Source: RH-AL1 sp965198495
GTDB lineage: Bacteria > Pseudomonadota > Alphaproteobacteria > Rhizobiales > Beijerinckiaceae
Direction: 5' to 3'
DNA: 64,000 nt
NCBI GenBank assembly: GCA_965198495.1
Contig: CBDAPL010000001.1
Span: forward strand, 992,001-1,056,000
The notes beneath the pieces are model-generated. The model did not search any database, was not told the DNA's origin, and worked only from the letters and a program-made list of their open reading frames with translations. Below are positions 43,162-52,249 of the stretch, one piece after another. Numbering within the stretch: position 1 is the stretch's first letter; every line of letters starts with the position of its first letter. The position numbers and the translations under genes were made by a program.

Positions 43162-45572
43162 GGGATCGGTCCAATCGAGATGCGCTTGCCGCTTGCCGCT
43201 TGATAGGGAAAGGTCGCCGTGCAGTCGTGATCGCCCAGATCGACGAGCACGGTATTGGTGGCTTGCAGATGTTTGACGTAGGCCTGTCCGTCATAGCCGA
43301 CGACGAAGATCTCGCTGTCATCCTTGCGGTGGCCCTTGGCACCGACGGCAAGCGGGTGGGCGGACGCGTCGATGAGATGGACCATCGCCGCATCGACGTG
43401 CCGGTCGACGCCGAAGGTCAGCGCGACGCCGCTGCGCGCGGCCGGCGCCACGATCTGCTTGGTCGATTGCGCCTCGGCGTTGGCTGGCAGGCCGAGCGGA
43501 TCGATACCGATCTGGTTGCCCTGGTATGATCGCAGATCGGGGACGACCAGCGTTCCCCAGGGATTGGTCTCGCCGACGAGCCTGTTGTCGCGATAGACCG
43601 GCACGTTGGCGATCCCGGTGTCGACGACCGCGAAACCATCGGCCACGTGGTTGCCGACGAAGGGACCGCCGTTGGCGATGTAACCGAACGATCCATCAAG
43701 CTCGCCTTGCGTGCTGACCGTCTTGCCCTGCTGCGAGACTTCGACCTGAGCGGTGCCGTAGCTCGAACGATAGGCCGCGTCGCCTATGCGGATGGCGTTG
43801 GTGCCTTCGAGATCGCGGACGCGCCAGCCCGCACTGCCGTCGGTCGGTTGCAGCGGCTGCCCGACATCGAGCTCGCCGTAACGGCCCGACCCGCCGACGT
43901 TGCCGCCGACGTTGGCTCGGATGCGAGGTCCGAGCGGGATCGATACACCGGCGAAGATCCCAATGCTGTCGCGCTGGCTGACATCGACGAAGCCTGTCAC
44001 GAACATCGAGGCATCGAAGGGGAGCGGCCGCGACAACGATGCCGACAGGATCTGCGAGCGCGTGCCATTCGCCTCGACCAGATTGATGAAGCTGACACTG
44101 AGCGATGTGATGTCGAACTTGAGCGGGATGCCGAGCGTGACGCGATCGAGCGCGCGGGGCGGGCGGGGATCGAGCGAGTAGACCCCTGTCGCGAAGGTCG
44201 AGGCCAGGCTCGGCAGCGGAGCATTGGTCGCGGTCACGGAGGCGAGATCGTTGAAGGTCTTGAGCGTGCGCTGCGTGCTGGCATCGATGTTGAAGCCACT
44301 GAACTCCAGGTCGTAGCCGCCGTAGATCTGCGCGCCCGATCGCGAGCCGTTATGGCTTCCGCTGAGCGCCGCCGAAACCGTCCCCCAGGCGCCGGCGCGC
44401 GCGACGCCGCCGATGCCGAGGTTGGCGAGGCCGGCCCCACCTTCCGCGTGCCCCTCGAGCGTCAACCAGTCCGTGAGACCGTAGCGACCGAAAGCGGAGC
44501 CCAGCGGCCGCTTATCGTAGTCGTCGGAGAGCAGACCATAGTTTCGGCGCGCGAAGCCGGCATCGATCGAGAAGTCGGACCGGCCCCTGGCGAGAAGCGT
44601 CGGCGCGGTGAAGAAAGGAACTGACGAGTCCGTCGTCTTGCCTGTCGCGTCGGTGACGACGACATGCGCCGTCCCGTTGCCGGAGACGACAGGCAGGTTC
44701 GTGATGCTGTAGGGCCCGGGCGCGACATTCTGCGAAAAGGTCTTCACGCTGTTGACGAACACGTCGACGGTGGACGGAACGGCTGCGCTTCCGGTGATGT
44801 TGGGAAGCGGCTGCGTGACGAGATCCGAGCGCAGGTTGAAGTCGCGCTGAAGCTGCAGTCCGCCGAAACGGATCGGTCGTGTCCATACCAGTCCGCCAGA
44901 GATGGTGTCGCCGACCCGGCCCGTCAGCATGCGATCGGGATCGGAATAGCTGTAGGTCGAGTCGAGCCTCAACGCGCTGGCCTGGCTGAAGACCGTGTCG
45001 CCGAGGATACCGGTCTGGCTGATCTCGCCGTAGGGGCTGAAGCCGCGCGTGTCGAGCGTCGCGTTGGCTCCGCTGAAGCGCGGGAAGCTGCCGAGCTGGT
45101 TGGTCGTCGTTCCGAAAATCGAATAGTTGGTCACCGCGCCCCAGTCCGACTGCGGCGGCGGGGCGCGAAGAGCGGCCGGATGCGCGTCGTAGACATGCGC
45201 TAGCCTCTGCGCGTCGGAGAGCTGGAAGTCGATGCGTTGGGCCGCCGCCTCGAAACGGTATGTCACGCCGACCAGGCTCGCCAGGTCGATGGGCAGGAGC
45301 GGATCGGGAAAGCCCGGCACCTTGATGCCGATGTCCTCGAGATCGCTGGGCCTGGCCAGGAGGTGCCCCTCCGCGGACATGACGAAGGGCTCCACGAGGT
45401 GGGTCGGCTGATCGTTGACGAAGACCTCGAGGCGAAGCGACTGGGCGAGCAGCGTCGGCGTTTGATGCGGATCGATCGGGGCAAGCTCCGCCCGCGCGGA
45501 CGGCTCCACGCTGAAAACGCCGAGAATGCAAGCAAGAAGAGCCGCGTGTCGCTTATGGCGCGAGAGGAGCAC
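43152..45572 (-). CDS. Outer-membrane usher, archaic (CsuD-like) type
   Basis: 806 residues: signal peptide (about 1-28), N-terminal chaperone-binding domain, a 24-strand barrel with plug, and C-terminal domains. Visible blocks include LEVFVNDQPTHLVEPFVMSA, GDTISGGLVWTRPIRFGGLQ, VDVFVNSVKTFSQNVAPGPY, VPVYRDNRLVGETNPWGTLV and IGIDPLGLPANAE. It threads pilus subunits through the outer membrane. Its start overlaps the chaperone gene by 20 bases. Confidence 0.92.
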   Translation of the reverse strand: MLLSRHKRHAALLACILGVFSVEPSARAELAPIDPHQTPTLLAQSLRLEVFVNDQPTHLVEPFVMSAEGHLLARPSDLEDIGIKVPGFPDPLLPIDLASLVGVTYRFEAAAQRIDFQLSDAQRLAHVYDAHPAALRAPPPQSDWGAVTNYSIFGTTTNQLGSFPRFSGANATLDTRGFSPYGEISQTGILGDTVFSQASALRLDSTYSYSDPDRMLTGRVGDTISGGLVWTRPIRFGGLQLQRDFNLRSDLVTQPLPNITGSAAVPSTVDVFVNSVKTFSQNVAPGPYSITNLPVVSGNGTAHVVVTDATGKTTDSSVPFFTAPTLLARGRSDFSIDAGFARRNYGLLSDDYDKRPLGSAFGRYGLTDWLTLEGHAEGGAGLANLGIGGVARAGAWGTVSAALSGSHNGSRSGAQIYGGYDLEFSGFNIDASTQRTLKTFNDLASVTATNAPLPSLASTFATGVYSLDPRPPRALDRVTLGIPLKFDITSLSVSFINLVEANGTRSQILSASLSRPLPFDASMFVTGFVDVSQRDSIGIFAGVSIPLGPRIRANVGGNVGGSGRYGELDVGQPLQPTDGSAGWRVRDLEGTNAIRIGDAAYRSSYGTAQVEVSQQGKTVSTQGELDGSFGYIANGGPFVGNHVADGFAVVDTGIANVPVYRDNRLVGETNPWGTLVVPDLRSYQGNQIGIDPLGLPANAEAQSTKQIVAPAARSGVALTFGVDRHVDAAMVHLIDASAHPLAVGAKGHRKDDSEIFVVGYDGQAYVKHLQATNTVLVDLGDHDCTATFPYQAASGKRISIGPIPCL

Positions 45573-46272
45573 TGAGCGCGCCGTGATCGCTCATGACGAC
45601 GACGGTGCCTCCTCGCAGGCCGGACAGCTTCGATGACAGCGGCCATTCCTTGCTCGAATGGCCGAGAACGTAGCCAGCCAAACCCTTTCCGACCATGGTC
45701 GTACGATTGCCGCTCTTGATCTGTAGGTTGACGAGCTGGACGCGCTTGTCGCCGCTGTTCTCCGCGACGACGAAGGCGCGGCCGTCGCGACGTTCCAAAG
45801 ACCACTTGATGCGAGGCTGCGTCGCTTCCGCGGGAAAGAAGAAGGCCGGCACGATATAGCGCAGCACGACCGCGACCGTGCCGTTGCGCTGCCTGTCGGG
45901 ATTCGGCAGCTCGTCCACGACGATGCGGTAGGCTTCCTCGCTCACGGGCTCTTGTCCCGTCGCGCGCTGCAGGCGGATCACGTAATCCTCCCTCGCACCG
46001 ATCGAGACGATCGGCGGCGAGGCGATCACGTCGTCGGTCGGTTGCAGGTCGTCCTGTCCGTCCTTCTGCGACCAGCGAAAGACGCGGACCTGCGCGTTCA
46101 TCGGGCGGTTCTCCTGATTGCGGAGCGTGATGGTCGCGTTGGCTTGCGCGCCGCCATCGATCAGGATGGGCGACACGCGCAGCGCCGCCGCTTGCGCCGG
46201 CGACAGCGCGCCACCAAGGCTCATCAACGCGAGCAATAAGAGAGCGGGCCGATGAGAGAGGTCCAAAACCAT
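45553..46272 (-). CDS. Periplasmic pilus chaperone, archaic type
   Basis: 239 residues: signal peptide (ending SPAQA), then PapD-like Ig domains. ALRVSPILIDGGAQANATIT, the strand VQVRVFRW-like region QVRVFRWSQKDGQDDLQPTD, and YRIVVDELPNP are typical of archaic chaperones (CsuC). It holds pilus subunits by donor-strand complementation and delivers them to the usher. 16 bases after the pilin stop. Confidence 0.92.
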   Translation of the reverse strand: MVLDLSHRPALLLLALMSLGGALSPAQAAALRVSPILIDGGAQANATITLRNQENRPMNAQVRVFRWSQKDGQDDLQPTDDVIASPPIVSIGAREDYVIRLQRATGQEPVSEEAYRIVVDELPNPDRQRNGTVAVVLRYIVPAFFFPAEATQPRIKWSLERRDGRAFVVAENSGDKRVQLVNLQIKSGNRTTMVGKGLAGYVLGHSSKEWPLSSKLSGLRGGTVVVMSDHGALSAPLAP

Positions 46273-46288
46273 CAGGTCGTCTCCTCGA

Positions 46289-46813
46289 TCAGTAGCTGAC
46301 CGTCATCGTGACGGTATCCGTATACGTGTCGGGCTTGACCTCGGTCGTGTAGTTCGTCACCTGCGCCTTGAGCATCTTCATCTGGCTCGAGCCCGTTCCG
46401 GTATCGGAGATGACGCTCGACGTGGCGCTCAGCGCCGCGGTGTTCGTGGCCCCTGACGTAGCGTCGAGAAGATTGTATTGTACCACACCGGTGTTGCCGT
46501 TGAGCGAGCCCTTCATCTGGTGCGTGGGGCTACCGGTGGAGACGTCGTTGGTGCTGGAGAAGCCGACTGTGTAGGCGGTGCCCGGCGAGCAGGTGACGGT
46601 GAACGACTGAGTCGCGGCCGTCGTGGTCGTAATCAGATCGCTGGCGCCGACCGAGCCGAGATTGATCGTCGACGGGGCCGTGACAAGGCACTGCTTGAGG
46701 ATGGTGATCGTGACGTTGAATTGAGCCGTCGCCGGATTCTGTGGGGTCGCGAGGGCCGCCGAAGAGGGGAGCAGACCAACGGCTGCCAAGCCTAGCATGA
46801 ACTTTCTCATCAT
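46289..46813 (-). CDS. SCPU-domain major pilin
   Basis: 174 residues: signal peptide (MMRKFMLGLAAVGLLPSSAA), single SCPU domain with ATAQFNVTITILKQCLVTAP at the start and TYTDTVTMTVSY at the end. One Cys pair (ILKQC and VTCSPGTAYTVGF). Likely the shaft subunit of the pilus. First gene of the operon; GAGAGG precedes the ATG, and the promoter should be in the AT-rich gap on its 5' side. Confidence 0.9.
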   Translation of the reverse strand: MMRKFMLGLAAVGLLPSSAALATPQNPATAQFNVTITILKQCLVTAPSTINLGSVGASDLITTTTAATQSFTVTCSPGTAYTVGFSSTNDVSTGSPTHQMKGSLNGNTGVVQYNLLDATSGATNTAALSATSSVISDTGTGSSQMKMLKAQVTNYTTEVKPDTYTDTVTMTVSY

Positions 46814-47423
46814 AGCCTCTCACCAATAAGCGCCGCTGCGCCTGGCCAATGGATATGGTCTTAGATCTAGGACTTACTGACTAACGAGAGGTAAAAATCG
46901 GTTAACGCCCTGCGTTTTATTTTGAAAATAAGCTTACGTAGCGTAGCCTCACGCTTACCTAGCGTAAATACGACAGATAGAAAACAGAAAAAGAGCTTAT
47001 AGTTGAAACACTAAACGACTAGACTAGTCCAATGGATTTGAATTCCATGCTCCCGACGCTTTTCATCAGGCGCCACGCAACACATCGTGGCATCGTCAAG
47101 GGTGAAAAGTAACCCTCGTAGCCGCGCCTCGTTCGCGCCCTAGGTCGCGTTGGCTGGCACGCGACGTTATCGGCGACGCCATAAGCCTGGACGAACCTCA
47201 GGCGGCTGTTTGCCCTTCACCAAAGCCAATTTGAAGTCTGCGACGCGCTATCTCTTGATCGCCGGGCGCAAAGGCCGCGTGAACAGCTTTGTAGTTCAAG
47301 GATCGCCGCCGCTGGATCTTTGGACCATTCGCGTCCTTCTAAACGCCTGCACCTAAGCGACCCGCCTCAGATGGCCTCTCGCACCCATTTGCGGGTAAGA
47401 AGGCCCGTCAAACCGGAGCCCGC
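46814..47423. other. AT-rich gap between pilin and modB
   Basis: About 610 bases. The half near the pilin (46850-47035) is strongly AT-rich and contains the paired direct repeats at 46932 and 46953, so it should hold the pilus promoter. The rest has no convincing gene; a 68-codon plus-strand frame at 47150 looks random. The end carries the modB ribosome-binding site (CCGGAG). Confidence 0.5.
46932..46966. promoter_or_regulatory. Paired direct repeats GCTTAC-N-TAGCGTA
   Basis: GCTTACGTAGCGTA (46932-46945) and GCTTACCTAGCGTA (46953-46966) differ at one base and are 21 bases apart, two turns of the helix. They lie about 120 bases upstream of the pilin start in AT-rich DNA: probable tandem binding sites for a regulator of the pilus operon. 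Confidence 0.55.
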
Positions 47424-48119
47424 ATGCTAGGCCTCTCCCCCGACGACTGGACGGCGGTGCTCCTCTCGCTGCGTATCGCCGCCGTCGCGACGCTCGCGAG
47501 CCTGCCGTTCGGCATCGCGGTCGCCTACGCGCTGGCGCGTTGGCACTTTCCCGGCAAGACGCTGGTCAACGGGCTCGTCCACCTGCCGCTGGTGCTGCCG
47601 CCGGTCGTCACCGGCTACGTGCTCCTGCTTGGCTTTGGCCGGCGCGGCGTGTTCGGGCAGGCGCTGGCCGATATCGGCATCGTGCTGTCGTTTCGCTGGA
47701 CAGGCGCGGCGCTGGCCTGCGCGGTGATGGGCTTCCCGCTGATGGTGCGGGCGATGCGGCTCTCCTTCGAGGCGATCGACACGCGGCTCGAGGCGGCGGC
47801 TGGCACGCTGGGCGCCAGCGCACCCTGGCGCTTCGCGTTGATCACGCTGCCGCTCGCCGTGCCGGGCATTCTGGTGGGCGCGATCCTCGCCTTCGCCCGC
47901 GCGCTCGGCGAGTTCGGCGCCACCATCACCTTCGTCTCCAACATTCCGGGCGAGACGCAAACGATCGCGACAGCCATCTACACCGACGTGCAGAATCCCG
48001 AGGGCGACGCCGGCGCGCTGCGGCTGACACTAATCGCCATCGTCATCTCGCTCGCCGCCGTGATGACCTCCGACCTGCTGCAGCGCGGGGTCGAGCGCCG
48101 TCTGTCGGCCGACAGATGA
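47424..48119 (+). CDS. modB: Molybdate ABC transporter permease
   Basis: 231-residue inner-membrane permease, about five helices, with the cytoplasmic EAA loop AAAGTLGASAPWRFALITLP followed by GFGATITFVSNIPGETQT-like GEFGATITFVSNIPGETQ. Forms the channel for molybdate delivered by ModA. The ATGA overlap with modC couples them. Separated from modA by the pilus operon; a new promoter would be needed, or transcription must cross that region. Confidence 0.96.
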   Translation: MLGLSPDDWTAVLLSLRIAAVATLASLPFGIAVAYALARWHFPGKTLVNGLVHLPLVLPPVVTGYVLLLGFGRRGVFGQALADIGIVLSFRWTGAALACAVMGFPLMVRAMRLSFEAIDTRLEAAAGTLGASAPWRFALITLPLAVPGILVGAILAFARALGEFGATITFVSNIPGETQTIATAIYTDVQNPEGDAGALRLTLIAIVISLAAVMTSDLLQRGVERRLSADR

Positions 48120-49213
48120 GCGCGCCCGGCCTCGTCGACGTCGCGCTGAAGAGAGCCGTGCCGGGCTTCGCGCTCGACGTCGCCTTCCGCACCACGGAGG
48201 GCGTCACGGCGCTGTTTGGCCGCTCCGGCTCCGGCAAGTCGATGACGCTGGCGATGATCGCCGGACTGACGCGGCCGGACGCCGGCCACGTGCGCGTCGG
48301 CGAGACCGTCCTGCTCGACACCGCCGCGCGAACGAGCGTGCCCGTGCACAGGCGCAGGATCGGCCTGGTCTTCCAGGATTCGCATCTGTTCCCCCATCTC
48401 ACCGTTCGGCAGAACCTCAAGTTCGGACGCTGGTTCGCGCCGCGCCCGGAGCGCGCCATCGCCTTCGAGGCGGTCATCGACACGCTCGGCATCGGCGCGC
48501 TGCTTGATCGGCGTCCGGCGCTGCTGTCGGGCGGCGAGCGCCAGCGGGTGGCGATCGGCCGGGCGCTGCTCGCCTGCCCGCGCCTGCTGCTGTTCGACGA
48601 GCCCTTCGCCGCGCTCGACCGCCATCGCAGGCTCGAGATCCTCCCGCTGATCGAACGGCTGCGCGACGAGTTCGCGATCCCGATCGTCTATGTTTCGCAC
48701 GCGATCGAGGAGGTGGTGCGCCTCGCCGCCACCGTCCTTGTTCTGGAAGCGGGTGCGGTAATCGCGAGCGGCACCCCCGCCGAGGTCTTGGGCAAGGCGG
48801 ACCAGCAGCAGGAGCCGCGCTTCGGCCGTGTCTCCGTGCTCAGCCTGCGGGTCGGCGAGGCGGACGAAGCCTACGGTCTGACGGCGTTGCATCATCCCGC
48901 CGGCACCTTGTGGCTCGCCGGACAGGCCGGGCCCCGCGGCAAACCCGTCAGCGCGCTGATCCATGCCACCGACGTCAGCCTCGCGCCTGGCGCGACCGGG
49001 CCGATCTCGATACGCAGCGCGCTCGCCGGAACCATCGTCGGTGTGGAGCACGCGGGCGCGATCGCCACGGTGTCAATCGCGCTGCGCGGCGGCGGCTGGC
49101 TGACGGCGCTGGTGACCCGCCGCGCCATGGACGATCTCACGCTCGGCGTGGGGTCGCCGGTCAACGCGCTGATCAAAACGGTGGCGCTCGATGAAGGCAC
49201 GGTGGCGGGATGA
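48116..49213 (+). CDS. modC: Molybdate ABC transporter ATP-binding protein
   Basis: 365 residues: ATPase with Walker A GRSGSGKS, LVFQDSHLFPHLTV, signature LLSGGERQRVAIG, Walker B LLLFDEPFAALD and switch His in VSHAIEE, then a C-terminal molybdate-binding TOBE domain (about 290-360) that can give trans-inhibition. Starts by ATGA overlap with modB. Confidence 0.95.
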   Translation: MSAPGLVDVALKRAVPGFALDVAFRTTEGVTALFGRSGSGKSMTLAMIAGLTRPDAGHVRVGETVLLDTAARTSVPVHRRRIGLVFQDSHLFPHLTVRQNLKFGRWFAPRPERAIAFEAVIDTLGIGALLDRRPALLSGGERQRVAIGRALLACPRLLLFDEPFAALDRHRRLEILPLIERLRDEFAIPIVYVSHAIEEVVRLAATVLVLEAGAVIASGTPAEVLGKADQQQEPRFGRVSVLSLRVGEADEAYGLTALHHPAGTLWLAGQAGPRGKPVSALIHATDVSLAPGATGPISIRSALAGTIVGVEHAGAIATVSIALRGGGWLTALVTRRAMDDLTLGVGSPVNALIKTVALDEGTVAG

Positions 49214-49296
49214 GGAAAATCGCACGCGATCTGAACCGATGTGCTCATCCGCGCCGCATGATTGCCTCTTGCGCGAGTCACGCGATCAGCTTGGTG

Positions 49297-51564
49297 TCAG
49301 CCGAGCGGGATCCCCTGCTGCTCGGCGTAGGCGCGGAGCGGCTCGCGCAGGGAATGACCGCCATCGATGCGTTCGACGAGATCGGTGACGAAGCGCTCCA
49401 TCTCGGCGAGGTCGGTCGCCAGCACCGCCGCCTTGACCGGGCCGATCGAGGCCGGCGACATCGACAAGCCCCGAAAGCCGAGCGCGATGAGCACGACGGC
49501 CTCGAGCGGCTTGCCCCCCATCTCGCCGCAGAGGGTCAGCGGCGTGCCGTGCGCGGCGGTCTTGTCGGCTATCGATTTCAGCGCGCGCAGCACGGGCGGC
49601 GACAGGCTGTCGAAGCGGTTGGCGACCCGCGTATTGTCCCTGTCGGCGGCGAAGAGGTACTGCAGCAAATCGTTCGAACCGACCGACACGAAGTCGACGT
49701 TCTTGCAGATCTCGTCGAGCTGCCAAAGCAGGCTCGGCACTTCCAGCATGATGCCCAGCTTGAGGTCGACCGGCAAAGGATGGTTGTAGCGGGCGAGGTA
49801 GGCGATCTCCTGGTCGACGATGCCCTTGGCGAGATGAAACTCCTCGATGGCCGCGATCATCGGGAACATGATGCGCAGGTCGCGTCCGCCGCCCGCCCGC
49901 AGCATCGCGCGGATCTGTGAACGGAGCAGGGCGGGGCGATCAAGGCCGATGCGGATCGCGCGCCAGCCGAGCGCGGGGTTCTCTTCCTCCACCTTGTCCA
50001 TGTAGGGGAGGATCTTGTCGGAGCCGATGTCGAGCGTCCGGAACGTGACCGCGCGCCCGGGGACGGCCTCGAAGATCGAGCGATAGAGCGCCTCCTGCTC
50101 GCGCATGCGCGGGAAGCGATGCGCGACCATGAACTGGATCTCCGTCCTGAACAGTCCGATCGAGACCGCGCCGGTCTCTTCCATGTGCTGGAGGTCGACG
50201 ATCAGGCCGGCGTTCATGTGCAGGTCGATCGCGACGCCGTCGCTTGTCTGGCAAGGCAGATCGCGCAAGGCACGGTACTGCTCCTGACGCTTGGCTCGCA
50301 GCCGCGCCTTTTCGTTATAGGAACTCTCCACGTCCGAGGTCGGTCGCACGTAGACGCTGCCAGACGAGCCATCGACGATGATCGAATCGCCCTGTTCGGC
50401 GAGATTGATGATGTTGGCGACGTTGCCGACCGCCGGAATGCCGAAGGAGCGGGCGACGATCGCGACATGGCTCTGAGCGCCGCCGTCCTCCAGCACGAGA
50501 CCGCGCACTTTGGCGCGATCGTAGTCGAGCAGCGCCGCCGGCCCCATCGAGCGCGCGACGATGATGGCGTTGTCGGGCAGATCCGCCAGGTCCGCCGCGA
50601 AGCTACGTCCGACGAGTTCGTGCAGCAGCCTGTTGGCGAGATCGTCGAGATCGTGCAGGCGCTCGCGAAGATAGGGATCGGTCTGGCGCTGCATCTTGGC
50701 GCGCGCGTCGTTCTGCACGCGTTCGACCGCCGCCTCGGCGGTCAGGCCGCTCGACACCGCCTCGCGCAGGCGCCGAAGCCAGCCGCGGTCGTTGGCGATG
50801 GCGCGGAACGTCTCGAGGATGTCGCGCGTCTCGCCTGGCGCCTGATCGCCGACATTGATCAGCTTGTCGATCGAGGCCCGCGTCGCCTCGACCGCGATTT
50901 CCAATCGGGCGAGCTCGTGCGTCACATCCTCGGCGACGATCTGCTTCACGACGATGCGCGGCTCGTGCAGCACGACAGAGCCCAAGCCGATGCCGTCCGT
51001 GATCGGCGTTCCCGATAGCGACAGCGCCCGGCGCGTCGCGAAATCGTCGATGGAGGCCGCCAGCGATTGCAGCTCGCCCGACGCGATCATCTCGGCGAGC
51101 AGCATGGCCGTCGTCTGAAGAACCTCGACCTCTTCGTCGACGTAGATCCGGCGCGCCTTGTTCTGCACCACCAGGACGCCCAACGTGTTGCCGCCGCGCA
51201 GGACCGGCACGCCGAGAAAGGACGAATAGACCTCCTCGCCGGTTTCGGGCCGGTACGAGAACGACGGATGCTGCTGCGCGTCCGCCAGCGCAAGGCTCTC
51301 GGCGGTTTGCGCGATGAGGCCGACGAGCCCTTCGTCCGCCCGCATGGTCGTCAGATGCACGGCCTCGCGGTTGAGGCCCTCGGTGGCGTAGAGTTCGAGG
51401 CGGCCGTCACCGCGCAGCACGTATACCGAGCAGACCTCGGCCACCATGTTCGCGGCGATGTGGACGACGATACGGTCGAGACGCGTTTGGGCGCTGACTG
51501 GCTCCGCCATGACCTCGCGGAGCCTGCGCAGCAGCAGACGGGGTCCGCCGTGAGCGCTTTGCAT
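49297..51564 (-). CDS. ptsP: Phosphoenolpyruvate-protein phosphotransferase PtsP (EI-Ntr)
   Basis: 755 residues: N-terminal GAF sensor domain (about 20-160), then Enzyme I with phospho-His366 in GGAQSHVAIVARS and the PEP-binding barrel (FRTEIQFM, GSNDLLQY, LCGEMGG with the active Cys). It starts the nitrogen PTS relay (PtsP to NPr to PtsN), regulating nitrogen, potassium and PHB metabolism. Full length. Other PTS-Ntr genes are not in the window. Confidence 0.94.
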   Translation of the reverse strand: MQSAHGGPRLLLRRLREVMAEPVSAQTRLDRIVVHIAANMVAEVCSVYVLRGDGRLELYATEGLNREAVHLTTMRADEGLVGLIAQTAESLALADAQQHPSFSYRPETGEEVYSSFLGVPVLRGGNTLGVLVVQNKARRIYVDEEVEVLQTTAMLLAEMIASGELQSLAASIDDFATRRALSLSGTPITDGIGLGSVVLHEPRIVVKQIVAEDVTHELARLEIAVEATRASIDKLINVGDQAPGETRDILETFRAIANDRGWLRRLREAVSSGLTAEAAVERVQNDARAKMQRQTDPYLRERLHDLDDLANRLLHELVGRSFAADLADLPDNAIIVARSMGPAALLDYDRAKVRGLVLEDGGAQSHVAIVARSFGIPAVGNVANIINLAEQGDSIIVDGSSGSVYVRPTSDVESSYNEKARLRAKRQEQYRALRDLPCQTSDGVAIDLHMNAGLIVDLQHMEETGAVSIGLFRTEIQFMVAHRFPRMREQEALYRSIFEAVPGRAVTFRTLDIGSDKILPYMDKVEEENPALGWRAIRIGLDRPALLRSQIRAMLRAGGGRDLRIMFPMIAAIEEFHLAKGIVDQEIAYLARYNHPLPVDLKLGIMLEVPSLLWQLDEICKNVDFVSVGSNDLLQYLFAADRDNTRVANRFDSLSPPVLRALKSIADKTAAHGTPLTLCGEMGGKPLEAVVLIALGFRGLSMSPASIGPVKAAVLATDLAEMERFVTDLVERIDGGHSLREPLRAYAEQQGIPLG

Positions 51565-52249
51565 GGCCCTATCCTGTAAACGTCATTCGCTCGCGCGCAA
51601 CTGAGCGTTAGACGGTGGCACGGGTGCGACGCATCCGGGCCAACCGCCACGGCCGCGTTCTACAAAGTCCGTATACAAGCTGCCAAGTCGGCGCCGCAAG
51701 TCCGCCCCTCGGCATGACCGCATGAGCATGGGTGTTTGGCAGGACCATCAGCGGTGAACGACATCAGGCCAGTGGATCGCCTGAAAAAAGGCGGAGCGCC
51801 GCCGAGATCATGCGCTGTCTTCGAGCGGGACACCTAGCTGTGTATCGACCGCTCGAGGGCGCGGTAGAGACGACCGGCATCGCGCGATCAGGACCCGCGG
51901 ACGGCGCGCGCCCTTATCAGGCAGGACTTCGTATGTTCGCCCAGAGCAGGATGATAAGGCCGAAGAGTGCGAACATCAGTCCGAGCGCCACGCGATGCTC
52001 GTCTGATGCTAAAATGTTGCTAAGGGGGAACTCGACCCCTTTTGCGTATTCGAGGCCAAAGAGCCAAGACACGCCACCCAACGCATTCAACGCTGTCCAC
52101 TTCATTATGGCGTACCGACGGTGCGGGTTTATGCGACGTTCGGAGAATGCGAGAACAAGGCCAAAGTTCGTGCCCCATTCATACTTGTGTTCGAAATCGG
52201 GTAAGTGGCGGCCAAATCGCGGAAACGGCTTCGACGGAGTATGTGAGGA
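51565..52249. other. Gap with no firm gene
   Basis: About 685 bases between ptsP and the dehydrogenase. The ptsP-proximal half has no coding look. The other half carries a weak small-membrane-protein ORF on the minus strand (listed separately) and is less GC-rich. No clear ribosome-binding site precedes the dehydrogenase start at 52250, only GAGGA directly against the ATG. Confidence 0.4.
51917..52105 (-). CDS. Possible small membrane protein
   Basis: 62 codons with two plausible membrane helices: WTALNALGGVSWLFGLEYA and VALGLMFALFGLIILLWANI. It could be a real two-helix protein or a remnant of a larger one; the frame is open upstream to 52321. I do not recognise it and see no ribosome-binding site. 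Confidence 0.3.
   Translation of the reverse strand: MKWTALNALGGVSWLFGLEYAKGVEFPLSNILASDEHRVALGLMFALFGLIILLWANIRSPA

Noticed and set aside
43647..44624. 325-codon plus-strand ORF over the usher
   Set aside because: Shadow frame; composition (Arg, Glu, Ala, Asp) is the usual antisense pattern here.
50119..51018. 299-codon plus-strand ORF over ptsP
   Set aside because: Antisense shadow without domain similarity.
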